In this document: in pieces, positions 1 through 8,474 of the stretch | Layout of the letters: each line of letters opens with the position of its first letter | Numbering within the stretch: the first letter of the stretch is position 1 | Origin: SAR324 cluster bacterium | Lineage (GTDB): Bacteria > SAR324 > NAC60-12 | DNA length: 48,274 bases | NCBI GenBank assembly: GCA_015231885.1 | Contig: JADGAT010000036.1 | Location: 1 to 48,274, forward strand | Reading direction: 5' to 3' | Notes under the pieces: generated by a model | What the model was told of the DNA's origin: nothing | Database searches by the model: none | The model's input: the letters and a program-made list of their open reading frames with translations, nothing else | Made by a program: the position numbers and the translations under genes

Positions 1-997
1 ACTGTGTATTTCCGAGCATTTCGGTTTTCCAGTCATGGCGTACATGAGCAACCACCTCCAAAAAAACCGTGTATTCCTGGTCTTGTGTTTTTGGGGTAAA
101 GACCACGTTATAATTCATAATTTCCTGTTCTATTTTATAATTGGCTGCAACCGGATCAGTTTCCTCAGATGTCAGTGGTTTTATTTCAATATCAAATGGA
201 TATTCTTTTACCTCTTCCTGATTTGCATTTGCTGTGCGCATGATGTTTTTTGCAGTCAAGTCTTCTTGTGGTCTATCTTTTTTGTGGTGGACAGATTGCA
301 GATGTTTTTTCACAATCCAGTTGAGCGAATTGTTGTGTGAGAAACTAAGAAATTGTTCATAATTGATTCGTGCCTGCAGCATCAGTCCTTTTGCCTCATA
401 GTTCTGTCCTAAATAATAAAATGCTGGTGCATGCCGCGGATAGATGGCCAAGACTTGATTCAGCATTCCAAAACTGTCGCTGATGCGGTTCATCCTTTTA
501 TAAAGAATTGCCAGGTTGGTGTAGCTTTCCGATTGGTTGATATCCTGTGCAATACTTTGTAAAAAAGTGGTTTCGGCCTTTTTCCAATTCTTTTTTGCCA
601 TATAAACCAGCCCTTTATTATTTAGGGCCTTCGTATATTTGGGATGTCTCAGTAAACTTTCTTCGTAGTAAATCAATGCTCGATCCAGTTGTCCAAGCTG
701 CTGGTGAATCATCCCCAGGTTATTGTAAATCGTTGCATCGTCTGGTGTGAGAGCGATGACTTGTTTGTAAACTTTAATGGCTTCTTGAAGCTTCCCTTGT
801 TTGTGAAAGTGTAATCCTTTGGTAAATAATTCAACTGCTGGATTCTCACGGTTAGTCTGGAAGCCTATAGCCGGCTTTTGAGTGGCTGCTTCTGAATGTA
901 CAGCGCCTGTCAGGATCAACCATGTGAACAAAACGGTTGCAAAAAACCAATGATGTGAAATCCATTTGATTTGTGCTGCCTGATCGGTCGTTTTCAT
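1..997 (-). CDS. TPR-repeat protein with N-terminal membrane anchor/signal, 3' end cut by window edge
   Basis: I read this gene by translating the reverse strand from an ATG at 997 preceded by AAGGA; it stays open for 332 codons and runs off the left edge without a stop. Residues about 18-36 form a hydrophobic segment ending near HSEAA, a plausible signal peptide or anchor. Residues about 54-220 hold tetratricopeptide repeats with typical lines such as 'TIYNNLGMIHQQLGQLDRAL' and 'FYYLGQNYEAKGLMLQARI'. The rest is a more polar region of unknown fold. TPRs are protein-protein scaffolds. It lies downstream of the pilin gene on the same strand, so a pilus-assembly role (PilF/PilW- or Tgl-like pilotin) is possible. 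That is inference from position; no lipobox is visible. Confidence 0.8.
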   Translation of the reverse strand, partial: MKTTDQAAQIKWISHHWFFATVLFTWLILTGAVHSEAATQKPAIGFQTNRENPAVELFTKGLHFHKQGKLQEAIKVYKQVIALTPDDATIYNNLGMIHQQLGQLDRALIYYEESLLRHPKYTKALNNKGLVYMAKKNWKKAETTFLQSIAQDINQSESYTNLAILYKRMNRISDSFGMLNQVLAIYPRHAPAFYYLGQNYEAKGLMLQARINYEQFLSFSHNNSLNWIVKKHLQSVHHKKDRPQEDLTAKNIMRTANANQEEVKEYPFDIEIKPLTSEETDPVAANYKIEQEIMNYNVVFTPKTQDQEYTVFLEVVAHVRHDWKTEMLGNTQ

Positions 998-1039
998 GAT
1001 GTCCTTAGCCTTTCGGTCTTTTTTTCTCTAAACGCAAAT

Positions 1040-1085
1040 TTCAGAGAGGAGGCACTGGGAGGATTGTCCCGGTGCTCTCTCTGAA
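1040..1085 (-). terminator. Strong hairpin between pilin gene and TPR gene
   Basis: The arms 1040-1060 and 1067-1085 are inverted repeats of about 19 bases with one mismatch and one bulge, around a six-base loop. The hairpin lies about 40 bases past the pilin stop. No T-tract follows in the minus direction, so it may be an attenuator or a 3'-stabilising hairpin on an abundant pilin mRNA rather than a full intrinsic terminator. Confidence 0.6.
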
Positions 1086-1122
1086 TCTGCCTTCATGTCT
1101 GTCTTGTCACAGAGGTGAAAAG

Positions 1123-1740
1123 TTAGTTTTGCAGTATAATTGGAATGGCGATGTCATCACCTACTGCAGTTGTACCGGCAATGTCAGTGTCCAGAGTCTC
1201 ATCAGCACCAGCAGAAACCGCAAGTGAGCGATTGGCAGTGGTGTATCCATTAACCAGCAATACTACCGGTTGTCCCCATGGGTCTGTCGTATCATTCGCT
1301 CTCACGTAAGGACCTTTCCAGTCACCTGTTGTATAAAGAGCATTACATGCAGTGCTGCCTGTATCACCGGCAATTCCGCCTGCCGCTTCGCCAGTACTCA
1401 AATGGCTGTCCAGATCTTCTACATCGTCTCCATTCAAGACACCGGTTGCGCCTACCCAAGTAGCCTGATTGCTGCTGAGCAATACTTTGTTTGCACCGTC
1501 TGCGGTTCCATTACAATCTTGAGTTCCTGGATTCTCCAAGTTATCTCCCAGAAATGTGATCGTTGCATTCCGTAAATCTTCCAGCTCACTGGCAATCCTG
1601 GTATTGCGTGACTTATCAATAGAAGCGCGAATCAGAGGCACTGCGGCTGCTGACATGATTCCAATAATTGCAATTGCAATAATGATTTCTACTAAACTGA
1701 ATCCACCATATTTTCTTAATTGTTTGCGTGTTAATTTCAT
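1123..1740 (-). CDS. Type IV pilin-like / major pseudopilin (prepilin, GspG-type C terminus)
   Basis: The 205-residue protein has a 13-residue basic leader, then the prepilin cleavage motif G|FSLVEIIIAIAIIG with the conserved Glu at mature +5 and a long hydrophobic helix. This is the signature of substrates of prepilin peptidase. The C-terminal half has pseudopilin-type features: GPYV, DPWGQPVVL, and SAGADETLDTD followed by DDI, resembling the GspG calcium-site region. It shares the SAG.D.TLDT.I.T...G.DI tail with the pseudopilin at 8471-9061. It is separate from and divergent to the assembly operon, has its own sigma-54-like promoter and a downstream hairpin, and is therefore a good candidate for the major subunit. 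Pilus and T2SS-like pseudopilus roles cannot be separated by sequence alone. Confidence 0.9.
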   Translation of the reverse strand: MKLTRKQLRKYGGFSLVEIIIAIAIIGIMSAAAVPLIRASIDKSRNTRIASELEDLRNATITFLGDNLENPGTQDCNGTADGANKVLLSSNQATWVGATGVLNGDDVEDLDSHLSTGEAAGGIAGDTGSTACNALYTTGDWKGPYVRANDTTDPWGQPVVLLVNGYTTANRSLAVSAGADETLDTDIAGTTAVGDDIAIPIILQN

Positions 1741-1872
1741 TTGAACCTCTTGTTATTGATTGTTGGATAATTGTTTTATTTGAACCTATGACTGACTTTT
1801 TTATCATCCTCTCAATTGTTACTAGACACTCTAATCAATCGTTTGAAGTTAAAAATCAGTTAGTCTTCCTGC

Positions 1873-1888
1873 TTCAAGTAGCGTGCCA
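1873..1888 (-). promoter_or_regulatory. Sigma-54-like (-24/-12) promoter for the pilin gene
   Basis: On the minus strand the sequence is TGGCACG, four bases, then TTGAA. The sigma-54 consensus is TGGCACG-N4-TTGCW, so the -24 block and spacing match exactly; only the usually invariant C of the -12 element is replaced by A. It lies about 130 bases upstream of the pilin ATG. Pilin genes in many proteobacteria are sigma-54/PilR dependent. Confidence 0.5.
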
Positions 1889-2026
1889 CAGGATAACACT
1901 TTTTTTTGTGAAATATTTTGGATTTCGGATTTTACAGGGATTGCGGAGGTTTTAATAATTGCGAAGGGCTTCTTTTCTTTCAAATGAATAAAAAGTAGGG
2001 GGAGTTCAATCCCTTGATAATAAAGG

Positions 2027-2142
2027 CCGTAAGAGAATGATCTTCTGACGCAAGAGTTCTCTTGTTTGGTAAGTAAAGGGGCGAAAATCAGCAATATCTT
2101 GTTAAAAGAGAAGTCTCTTTTCCCGTAAGAGAATTCTTACGG
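2027..2142. promoter_or_regulatory. Cluster of four short palindromes in the pilin/ABC intergenic region
   Basis: The 650-base gap 1741-2389 has no convincing gene. It contains an imperfect dyad at 2027-2050 starting CCGTAAGAGAAT, a perfect 6-2-6 palindrome CAAGAGTTCTCTTG at 2051-2064, an 8-2-8 palindrome at 2104-2121 (AAAAGAGA..TCTCTTTT), and an 8-4-8 palindrome at 2123-2142 (CCGTAAGA..TCTTACGG). The first and last share CCGTAAGAGAAT, suggesting two sites for one dimeric regulator between the divergent pilin and assembly operons. I found no convincing sigma-70 promoter for the plus-strand operon here. Confidence 0.4.
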
Positions 2143-2389
2143 TTTAAATTTATTGTGCAGATGGTTTCCTTTTTTATAAATTATTAATTGTTCGCAAAAC
2201 CTTATAAAAAAAGAGATGTAGGGGGCATAAGAAGGTGTTTTTTTTTAGTGGTCTGGTTCTTGCTGAAAGAGTAAGTAAAGAATAAATTAAAGATTCTTTA
2301 AGAGTTGATACACAAGATGACTTAAAAGATTTAAAGCAGTAACAGAGGAAGTCATTTTAATTTAAAGTAACCTGAAACCTAACTATAAA

Positions 2390-3289
2390 ATGAAAGCAAT
2401 CGACATCAATAATATATATAAATCCTACAGAGTAAAATTTCGTCGAGTGACGGTGCTGGACAATTTATGTCTTCAAATCAGGCCTGGGGAAGCATTTGGT
2501 TTTTTGGGTTCTAATGGGGCGGGAAAGACAACGACATTAAAAATCATCACAGGTTTGATTCGGCCAACAAGCGGGTCCGTTCAGATCTTTGGTCACAATG
2601 TGGACTCTTATAAAGCTAGAAAATTAGTAAGTTTCCTGCCAGAGCATCCCTTGTTTCCAAAAAATATCTCCGCCGGAGAATTTTTATCCCTGAGCGCTAA
2701 CCTTTATCAAAAGTCTGTCTCTGAGCAGCATATCTTACAATTACTGAAAAGGGTTGGATTGGAAGATGTTCGAACGAAGCGGGTGGAAACTTTTTCTAAA
2801 GGAATGCGCCAGCGTCTGGGAATTGCACAGGCATTGCTGGCAGACTCTCAGTTACTGCTGCTGGATGAGCCGATGTCAGGACTGGACCCAGTTGGACGAA
2901 AGGATATGATGGAATTGCTTCAGGAACTTAAGCAGGAAGGAAAGACGATTTTCTTTTCGACTCATATCTTGAATGATGCCCAGCTTCTTTGTGACCGAGT
3001 CGCTTTTTTAAAAAAGGGCAAATTGCTGCAGGTTTATGATCGCAAGAATTTTTTAAAGGAAAACTCATTGCCTCGCACGGTGCATATCAATGGTTTATCT
3101 CCCGAAGCCATTGCGGTGTTGAACACACTCAACGGATTAGAGGCAAAAGGGAACCTTGAGGGAACATGCCATATCGATCTCGATGCGGATACAGAGCTGT
3201 GGCAGGTCATGGAGATGGTTCAAAAGGAAAAAGCCCAGCTGCTATCGATTTCTATTAACCCAAGAGCCATTGAACAACAATTCGCATAA
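2390..3289 (+). CDS. ABC transporter ATP-binding protein (PilH-like position in pilus operon)
   Basis: This 299-residue cytoplasmic ATPase has Walker A GSNGAGKTT (about 40-48), signature FSKGMRQR (about 135-142), Walker B LLLLDEP (155-161) and the H-loop His in FSTH (about 192). It belongs to the ABC-2/drug-export subgroup, whose Q-loop often reads LPEHP, as here. The C-terminal 80 residues are the usual accessory domain. It begins the plus-strand operon and is followed at once by its permease. In Myxococcus xanthus an ABC transporter (PilG, PilH, PilI) is needed for pilus biogenesis, and this three-gene block resembles it in content and place. The substrate is unknown. No Shine-Dalgarno sequence is visible before the ATG. 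Confidence 0.9.
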   Translation: MKAIDINNIYKSYRVKFRRVTVLDNLCLQIRPGEAFGFLGSNGAGKTTTLKIITGLIRPTSGSVQIFGHNVDSYKARKLVSFLPEHPLFPKNISAGEFLSLSANLYQKSVSEQHILQLLKRVGLEDVRTKRVETFSKGMRQRLGIAQALLADSQLLLLDEPMSGLDPVGRKDMMELLQELKQEGKTIFFSTHILNDAQLLCDRVAFLKKGKLLQVYDRKNFLKENSLPRTVHINGLSPEAIAVLNTLNGLEAKGNLEGTCHIDLDADTELWQVMEMVQKEKAQLLSISINPRAIEQQFA

Positions 3290-3307
3290 TTTATGGAGGA
3301 AAGACCT

Positions 3308-4063
3308 ATGCAAGCTATTACTTCGATTGCCAAAACAACTGTCCAAGCCTGGGTGCGGGATAAAACATTTTACAGCATTTTGATCATCAGTGTTTTTGTG
3401 GTGCTTTGTTCTTTATTTCTCAAAGAAATGACCCTGGGCAATAGATCTCAGGTTGTCCATGACCTGGGATTAGCGACTATTTTGTTTTTTGGTGTGTTCA
3501 TGTCGCTTTTTACGACAACCGTATCGGTCAAGGATAAAACGCTGTACATGATTTTAACCAAGCCAATCCCACGATTTTATTGGATTGTTGGTAATTACGC
3601 AGGACATGTTTTTATTGTGCTGGTCAATACACTTGTTTTGGCCGGTGTGCTGTATGGGCTTTCTGAGGTACTTGGCATTCCCTGGTTTTCAGGACTAAAT
3701 TATGCGATTTATTTAATTTTTCTGGAGTTGATGATCATTGTGGCAGTATCCCTGTTTTTTTCCTCGTTCATGACATCTGCAGCATTGAGCAAGTTCTGTA
3801 CGCTGTGTGTGGTGGTAGCAGGACATATTCTTGAAGAAACAAAAAATTTATTATCAGCAGGTGCCGGCGAGGTATTCAAGCCTGTACTCACAGCACTGTA
3901 TTACCTTCTTCCTAATTTCAAAGCATTTGATGTGAAAACAGAAGCAGTTCATCAACTGCCAATTGAGTCGTCTCACTTGGAATTTGCTTCAGTGTATGGG
4001 CTTGTTTATGTCGCAATCTTGATCATTTTGAGCAGTTGGATTTTTGCAAGGACGGAATTATGA
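3308..4063 (+). CDS. ABC-2 type permease (PilI-like position)
   Basis: I place the start at the ATG at 3308 because GGAGGA sits seven bases upstream; an in-frame ATG at 3293 lies before that site. The product (about 251 residues) is polytopic, with around six hydrophobic segments, including the stretch around residue 25-40, the ILFFGVFMSLFTTT segment, and a last helix at the C terminus. The loop VKDKTLYMILTKPIPRFYWI is typical of ABC-2 membrane subunits, in which that coupling region meets the ATPase. It follows the ATPase gene by 18 bases and its stop overlaps the next start as ATGA, so the three proteins are surely translated together. It would form the inner-membrane channel of the exporter. 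Confidence 0.85.
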   Translation: MQAITSIAKTTVQAWVRDKTFYSILIISVFVVLCSLFLKEMTLGNRSQVVHDLGLATILFFGVFMSLFTTTVSVKDKTLYMILTKPIPRFYWIVGNYAGHVFIVLVNTLVLAGVLYGLSEVLGIPWFSGLNYAIYLIFLELMIIVAVSLFFSSFMTSAALSKFCTLCVVVAGHILEETKNLLSAGAGEVFKPVLTALYYLLPNFKAFDVKTEAVHQLPIESSHLEFASVYGLVYVAILIILSSWIFARTEL

Positions 4064-4953
4064 ACACGGTAACACTTTATAAAATTGAAATTCCTGTTTT
4101 CTTTTCTGCCAAGTGGGTCGTAAGGATTGTATTGGTAGGATTGCTGTTGGTGGGAATCTTTAGCGCCGCTCAGCTGGAAAAACGATATTCTTTGCAGCAT
4201 CGCACTGAATCGTTTCTCTATCTGGCAGACAGCCAGTACCTTCGTCTGTTGTCATTGGGACAGGAAGAATTATTGTCCGATATTCTCCTGATTCAGGGAG
4301 CTGTCTATTTTGGGGAGCATTACCGAGAATATGCCAGAAACAATTTCCAGTATGACTACAAATGGCTGTATCCTATTTTTAATGTGGCTACGGATTTGGA
4401 CCCTCTGAATTATGAAGCCTATATCCTGGGCGGTCATGTACTGCCGGATCCTCATGAGAGCATTCGCCTCTATGAAAAAGGAATGCTCCAATTTCCAGAA
4501 GACTGGAAACTCCCCGAACTGATCGGATTTCAGTATTTTTATGAACTGCACGACAAGGCGACGGCGGCCAAATATTATGATCAGGCCAGCCGATTATCCG
4601 GGCGCCCTCCTTATGTGGCAAGTTTGGCGGCTAAATATTATCGGGATGCCGGTTATTACGAATCTGCGATTCGGGTGCTGAAAGAATCTGCTGCAAATAC
4701 AGAGCGAGAAGGGGTGAAGGCCGAATTTCTCAAAAGAGCAGAGTTTCTGCAACTGACTTTGAATGTTCAGGTAGCCGTAGAAATTTTTAAAAAAAGGCAA
4801 GGCCGCTTACCCGGCAGCGTGGAAGAACTGATTGTGTTTGGTGTGATTACAGAATATCCCCTGTTGGAAGAAGGATGGAAAATACTAATCGATTATGAAA
4901 CAGAAAAGGTGATCATTCATCAACAGAAAGGGAGTCATGGCAAAGTTAGATAA
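4060..4953 (+). CDS. Membrane-anchored TPR-like protein in the pilus operon (PilG-like position)
   Basis: The start at 4060 gives a four-base ATGA overlap with the permease and follows AAGGACGG; an upstream in-frame ATG at 4036 is less likely. The 297-residue product has one transmembrane helix (about residues 20-40) and a helical periplasmic part with TPR-like lines (YYDQASRLSGRPPYVASLAA, YYRDAGYYESAIRVL). The C terminus, KRQGRLPGSVEELIVFG...LLEEGWKILID, resembles the 'P.S.EEL...P.D.WG' pattern seen in pseudopilins and their partners. I do not recognise a named family. Its place between an ABC permease and pilT suggests the accessory subunit of the transporter, as PilG is in Myxococcus. Confidence 0.75.
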   Translation: MNTVTLYKIEIPVFFSAKWVVRIVLVGLLLVGIFSAAQLEKRYSLQHRTESFLYLADSQYLRLLSLGQEELLSDILLIQGAVYFGEHYREYARNNFQYDYKWLYPIFNVATDLDPLNYEAYILGGHVLPDPHESIRLYEKGMLQFPEDWKLPELIGFQYFYELHDKATAAKYYDQASRLSGRPPYVASLAAKYYRDAGYYESAIRVLKESAANTEREGVKAEFLKRAEFLQLTLNVQVAVEIFKKRQGRLPGSVEELIVFGVITEYPLLEEGWKILIDYETEKVIIHQQKGSHGKVR

Positions 4954-6016
4954 GTTATTTCAAATGATGATGGATGCCAATGCATCAGACCTTCATCTGG
5001 TCACCAGCCAAAAGCCGGCAATGCGAATTGATGGCAAACTGGAATATGTCGAAGCGGCTCCTGTATTGGACGATGAATCTCTCCGTTCCATGTTGTATGA
5101 ACTAGCTTCAGAAGAAAAATTATCGGAATTCAAAGAGAGTCGAGATGTCGACTTCAGTTATGAAATTGAGGATTTAGCACGGTTCCGCGCTAATTATTTT
5201 GAACAGAGAACCGGGGTAGGTGCGGTATTTCGCCATATACCCAATAATATTTTAACCCTCGAAGCTTTGGGAATGCCTAAAATCTTAAAAAAAACAGCAA
5301 TGCTGCAGCAGGGCCTTGTTTTGGTGACAGGTCCCACGGGAAGTGGAAAATCCACCACATTGGCCGGTATTATTGACTATGCCAACAAACACCGTCGGGA
5401 TCATATTTTGACCATTGAAGATCCTGTTGAATTTGTACATGAAAGTCAGGGATGTTTGGTCAATCACCGGGAAGTGGGCAGGCATACCCAGTCATTTGCT
5501 GTAGCACTGCGGGCTGCATTGCGGGAAGACCCCAACATTATTCTGGTGGGAGAGATGCGTGATCTGGAAACCATTGCCCTGGCCATTGAAGCTGCTTCTA
5601 CAGGTCACCTGGTATTTGGCACCCTTCACACACAGAGTGCCACCAAAACAGTGGATCGGATCATTGATGTGTTCCCTACAGAGCAACAGGAAAAAATACG
5701 AGTCACATTATCTGAAACATTGAAAGTGGTGGTTGCTCAAAATTTGCTGCCCCGTGTTGATCAGCCTGGACGTTGTGCGGTTCTGGAAATCTTGGTTTGC
5801 ACTCCAGCGGTGTCGGCCATGATTCGAGAGGGAAAAACCTATCAACTGATATCAATGATGCAGACAGGAAAACGGCATGGCATGCAGCTGCTCGATGATT
5901 CCATTGAAGCCCTGTTGAATAAAGGATGGATTGAGCCCGAAACAGCTCATGAAAAATCAATTGACAAAAAACGTTTCGCGGCACTGTTGCCCGAAGATCA
6001 TGATGTGCTTAACTAA
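4937..6016 (+). CDS. pilT: PilT-like type IV pilus retraction ATPase
   Basis: This 359-residue hexameric GspE/PilT-family ATPase starts with the usual PilT opening (residues 1-20, ASDLHL). It carries Walker A GPTGSGKST (132-140), Asp-box residues in TIEDPVEF, Walker B IILVGEMRD (201-209) and the His box HLVFGTLHT (224-232). The C-terminal AVSAMIREGK (291-300) corresponds to the PilT-specific AIRNLIREGK motif, which separates PilT from PilB/GspE. Length is normal. The start overlaps the preceding gene by 17 bases with AAAGGGAG upstream. A PilT points to a retractable pilus rather than a pure type II secretion system. PilU cannot be excluded, but it is the only PilT-class motor in the window. 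Confidence 0.93.
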   Translation: MAKLDKLFQMMMDANASDLHLVTSQKPAMRIDGKLEYVEAAPVLDDESLRSMLYELASEEKLSEFKESRDVDFSYEIEDLARFRANYFEQRTGVGAVFRHIPNNILTLEALGMPKILKKTAMLQQGLVLVTGPTGSGKSTTLAGIIDYANKHRRDHILTIEDPVEFVHESQGCLVNHREVGRHTQSFAVALRAALREDPNIILVGEMRDLETIALAIEAASTGHLVFGTLHTQSATKTVDRIIDVFPTEQQEKIRVTLSETLKVVVAQNLLPRVDQPGRCAVLEILVCTPAVSAMIREGKTYQLISMMQTGKRHGMQLLDDSIEALLNKGWIEPETAHEKSIDKKRFAALLPEDHDVLN

Positions 6017-6035
6017 TATAGTATTGGAAAATCAA

Positions 6036-6854
6036 ATGACTCTCAGAGCCTTAGAAAAAAAAGCGGGTTTCAGTTTAATGGAAATCATCATTGCTTTGGC
6101 CGTATTGTCCATTTTGTTTGGGACCGTTGGACCACTGCTGATGAAATTCAATGAAGCGATGGAAAAGAAAAAGACGCTGACAGAAATGAAAGACATTGAA
6201 ACAGGCTTGCTCCAATATTATCGAGATACGGGAAAGCTTCCAACAGGCATTTCAGGGGATGATCTGGACATTTTGATTGCCAGCACTTCCACTGCCGCAG
6301 GATTCAACGGTCCGTACATGACTGCTTCTGCAGGCAACGCAGAATTGAAAGATGCCTGGGGAGGTGATTATCAGTTCAGTTATAGTGGTCCTTCGGTCAT
6401 TGATGTACGGAATACGCAATCATTCACCTTGAATTCGGCCGGTTCCGATTTTGATATAGCGACAACAAATGACAATTTGTCTTTGGTGATCAGCACCCGT
6501 GCTGTGACCGACCGGATCATGACGGATACACTGGAACGGGTACGAGTGGTCATGGCGGTTGTCGCAGAATTGCAGTTGGATCTTGCAAGCAGCAACATAT
6601 TTACAGAATTGGCTGCCAGTGCCAGTAGCTACGTGGTCTCAGCAGATCCTGCCTGTGAATCGTCATCACAAGGTGCTATTGATCATGGAGCATTGGGAGA
6701 CCGGCTCAGTTGTTTTTATCGCAGGGACCAATGGGGCACTCCTTTGCTGTGGCATGACGACACAAATCAGTTCTACAGCGCTGGACCAAATCGAGCAGAT
6801 AACACAGGAATAGCAACATCTATCCAGCCTGGAGATATTGGCGGGAACTTCTGA
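6036..6854 (+). CDS. Pseudopilin/minor pilin with two pseudopilin-like C-terminal segments
   Basis: I use the ATG at 6036; the open frame extends upstream into pilT but the prepilin leader starts here. The 272-residue protein has a leader ending AG|FSLMEIIIALAVLSILFG, with the +5 Glu and a hydrophobic N-terminal helix. It then shows two copies of a similar motif order: first DAWGGDYQFSY..FTLNSAGSDFD, later DQWGTPLLW..QFYSAGPNRADNT followed by GDIGG. Most pseudopilins have one such D.WG...SAG.D region, so this looks like an internal duplication or fusion. It would be processed by a prepilin peptidase, which is not encoded in the window. It lies between pilT and the secretin gene. Confidence 0.88.
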   Translation: MTLRALEKKAGFSLMEIIIALAVLSILFGTVGPLLMKFNEAMEKKKTLTEMKDIETGLLQYYRDTGKLPTGISGDDLDILIASTSTAAGFNGPYMTASAGNAELKDAWGGDYQFSYSGPSVIDVRNTQSFTLNSAGSDFDIATTNDNLSLVISTRAVTDRIMTDTLERVRVVMAVVAELQLDLASSNIFTELAASASSYVVSADPACESSSQGAIDHGALGDRLSCFYRRDQWGTPLLWHDDTNQFYSAGPNRADNTGIATSIQPGDIGGNF

Positions 6855-6887
6855 TTTTATAGAACAATTCAACTTTGAGGAACTATT

Positions 6888-8474
6888 ATGAAACGGCATG
6901 AATTACCAACGGGACAACAGATAAAAAGGTGGATGATTGTAGCAGTATCCAGCCTTTTGCTCGGTTGCAGCAACGCAAATATAAAAACTCCATTGACTCC
7001 TTTTGAGCAGTCTCAGCGATCTGTGCAGGAAACGGTTCAGACATCATCCATGCTACCGGAAATTGTTCTGCCTCAGATTGAAGAAAAACAGGCAAAACCA
7101 AAATCTTTCTCTCTTGCAGTCAAAGATATGGACATTCGATCAGTATTGAAAGTATTCATTGATTCCAGCGAATTGAGTCTGGTCATCGACCAGGATGTAC
7201 AGGGCAAAGTGACCGTGGACTTGAAGCAGGTTTCTCTGGAACAGTTGCTTTTTTATGTGCTGGAGCCTCTCAATCTGGATTATGTCAGAGATGGAAATGT
7301 GTTGTATATCTCTACCCGTAAGCTAAAAACACGTATTTTTATGGTGAATTACCTAGCCTCAAAACGCAGTACCAGCGGCTCTATCTCCATAAGCGGTAGT
7401 AATGAAAAATCAAGCTCCAGCGGCTCTATTTCCAGCTCCAATGAATTCGATTTCTGGACCAAACTGGAAGCCCAGCTCCAAGTGCTGGTTGCTCAAAGCG
7501 ATATGACTGAGGATGAAAAACACAAACCTGAATTGCTCATCAATCGGGGAAGTGGTGTTGTTTTGGTGAGAGCCACTCCAAAAGTACTGCATCAGATTGA
7601 ACAGTTTTTGGATTTGGTCGGGGATGCCAGTCGAAGACAAGTACGCATTGAAGCAAAAATTGTGGAAGTCACCTTAAATGATGAAAACCGTTTTGGGATC
7701 AATTGGGAGCGAATGAGCGAGGTCTTTCCCGATCGTCTCTTTGGAAGTGATGTCAGTGTTTCTGCTGCCAGTGGTTTTCAGTTGGCCCCTGGAACACCAG
7801 GAGGTGTATTTGCCACATTTGCTTCAGAAAGAACCAATGCGGTATTGCAGGCCTTAAAAAAACAGGGAAATGTTCAGGTACTGTCCAGTCCCAGTATTTC
7901 GACTTTAAACAATCAGCCCGCTTTGATCAAAGTCGCCCAGGAAAAAGTCGCATTTGTGGTCAAAACAGAATTACAGACCAGTGGGGTGGGAGCAGAAAGT
8001 GTCACGACCAAAACGACTGAAGCCGAAATCAAAAAGGTGACCGATGGGCTGTCTCTGCGCGTCACTCCTAATATTTCCAGGAATGGAATGATCATCATGG
8101 ATGTGCATCCCGTTATTACGAAACTCGAAAGATTTGAGAATATTACAGATGACCTTGGGCAAAGGATTGGTGTGGAGCCTGTGGTCAATGTCCGTGAAAT
8201 CAATGCCATCCTGAAAGCACGCAGTGGAGAAAGCGTGATCATGGGAGGATTGATGGAAGAATCAAACAGCAAAGAGAAAACAAAAGTTCCGTTCCTTGGT
8301 TCAATACCGGTGATGGGAGCATTGTTTCAGAGTCAGGTGGATGTGAAAACAAAAAAGGAACTCGTGATTTTTATTACTCCAACCCTCTTGGATGAGGAAA
8401 ACGGAGTCGCATTGGTTGAGCAAAAAAAGTTTTCGCTACAGAAAGGATTTCCAGGGGTTTGGGAAAATAAATGA
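6888..8474 (+). CDS. Outer-membrane secretin lipoprotein (MshL/PilQ/GspD family)
   Basis: The 528-residue protein has a lipoprotein signal with lipobox LLLGC (Cys27). Residues about 70-140 form a secretin STN/N0-type domain (LAVKDMDIRSVLKVFIDSS...GKVTVDLKQVSLEQLL). A Ser/Gly-rich stretch follows (about 163-190), then an N1-type domain (LINRGSGVVLVRATPKVLHQIEQFLDLV). The secretin core covers about 265-510, with EAKIVEVTLNDENRFGINW, VQVLSSPSISTLNNQPA and the late VPFLGSIPVMGALF motif. It resembles MshL more than long PilQ, because AMIN domains are absent. It forms the outer-membrane gate through which the pilus or cargo passes. It overlaps the next gene by ATGA. Confidence 0.9.
   Translation: MKRHELPTGQQIKRWMIVAVSSLLLGCSNANIKTPLTPFEQSQRSVQETVQTSSMLPEIVLPQIEEKQAKPKSFSLAVKDMDIRSVLKVFIDSSELSLVIDQDVQGKVTVDLKQVSLEQLLFYVLEPLNLDYVRDGNVLYISTRKLKTRIFMVNYLASKRSTSGSISISGSNEKSSSSGSISSSNEFDFWTKLEAQLQVLVAQSDMTEDEKHKPELLINRGSGVVLVRATPKVLHQIEQFLDLVGDASRRQVRIEAKIVEVTLNDENRFGINWERMSEVFPDRLFGSDVSVSAASGFQLAPGTPGGVFATFASERTNAVLQALKKQGNVQVLSSPSISTLNNQPALIKVAQEKVAFVVKTELQTSGVGAESVTTKTTEAEIKKVTDGLSLRVTPNISRNGMIIMDVHPVITKLERFENITDDLGQRIGVEPVVNVREINAILKARSGESVIMGGLMEESNSKEKTKVPFLGSIPVMGALFQSQVDVKTKKELVIFITPTLLDEENGVALVEQKKFSLQKGFPGVWENK

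Noticed and set aside
35..340. Plus-strand frame at the left edge
   Set aside because: It is opposite the TPR gene, whose repeats are unmistakable on the minus strand.
1849..2094. 81-residue minus-strand frame in the pilin upstream gap
   Set aside because: It covers the sigma-54-like element and dyads, has no ribosome site and no recognisable content.
2310..2345. Sigma-70 promoter TTGATA with a -10 near GATTTA for the ABC/pilus operon
   Set aside because: The -10 matches consensus at only two positions, so I did not list it as a feature.
4036..4059. Upstream start for the TPR-like membrane protein
   Set aside because: The ATG at 4060 has the ribosome site and forms the ATGA overlap usual in this operon.
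5931..6035. Upstream extension of the pseudopilin inside pilT
   Set aside because: A 35-residue extension would put the prepilin leader far from the N terminus; the ATG at 6036 gives a normal leader.
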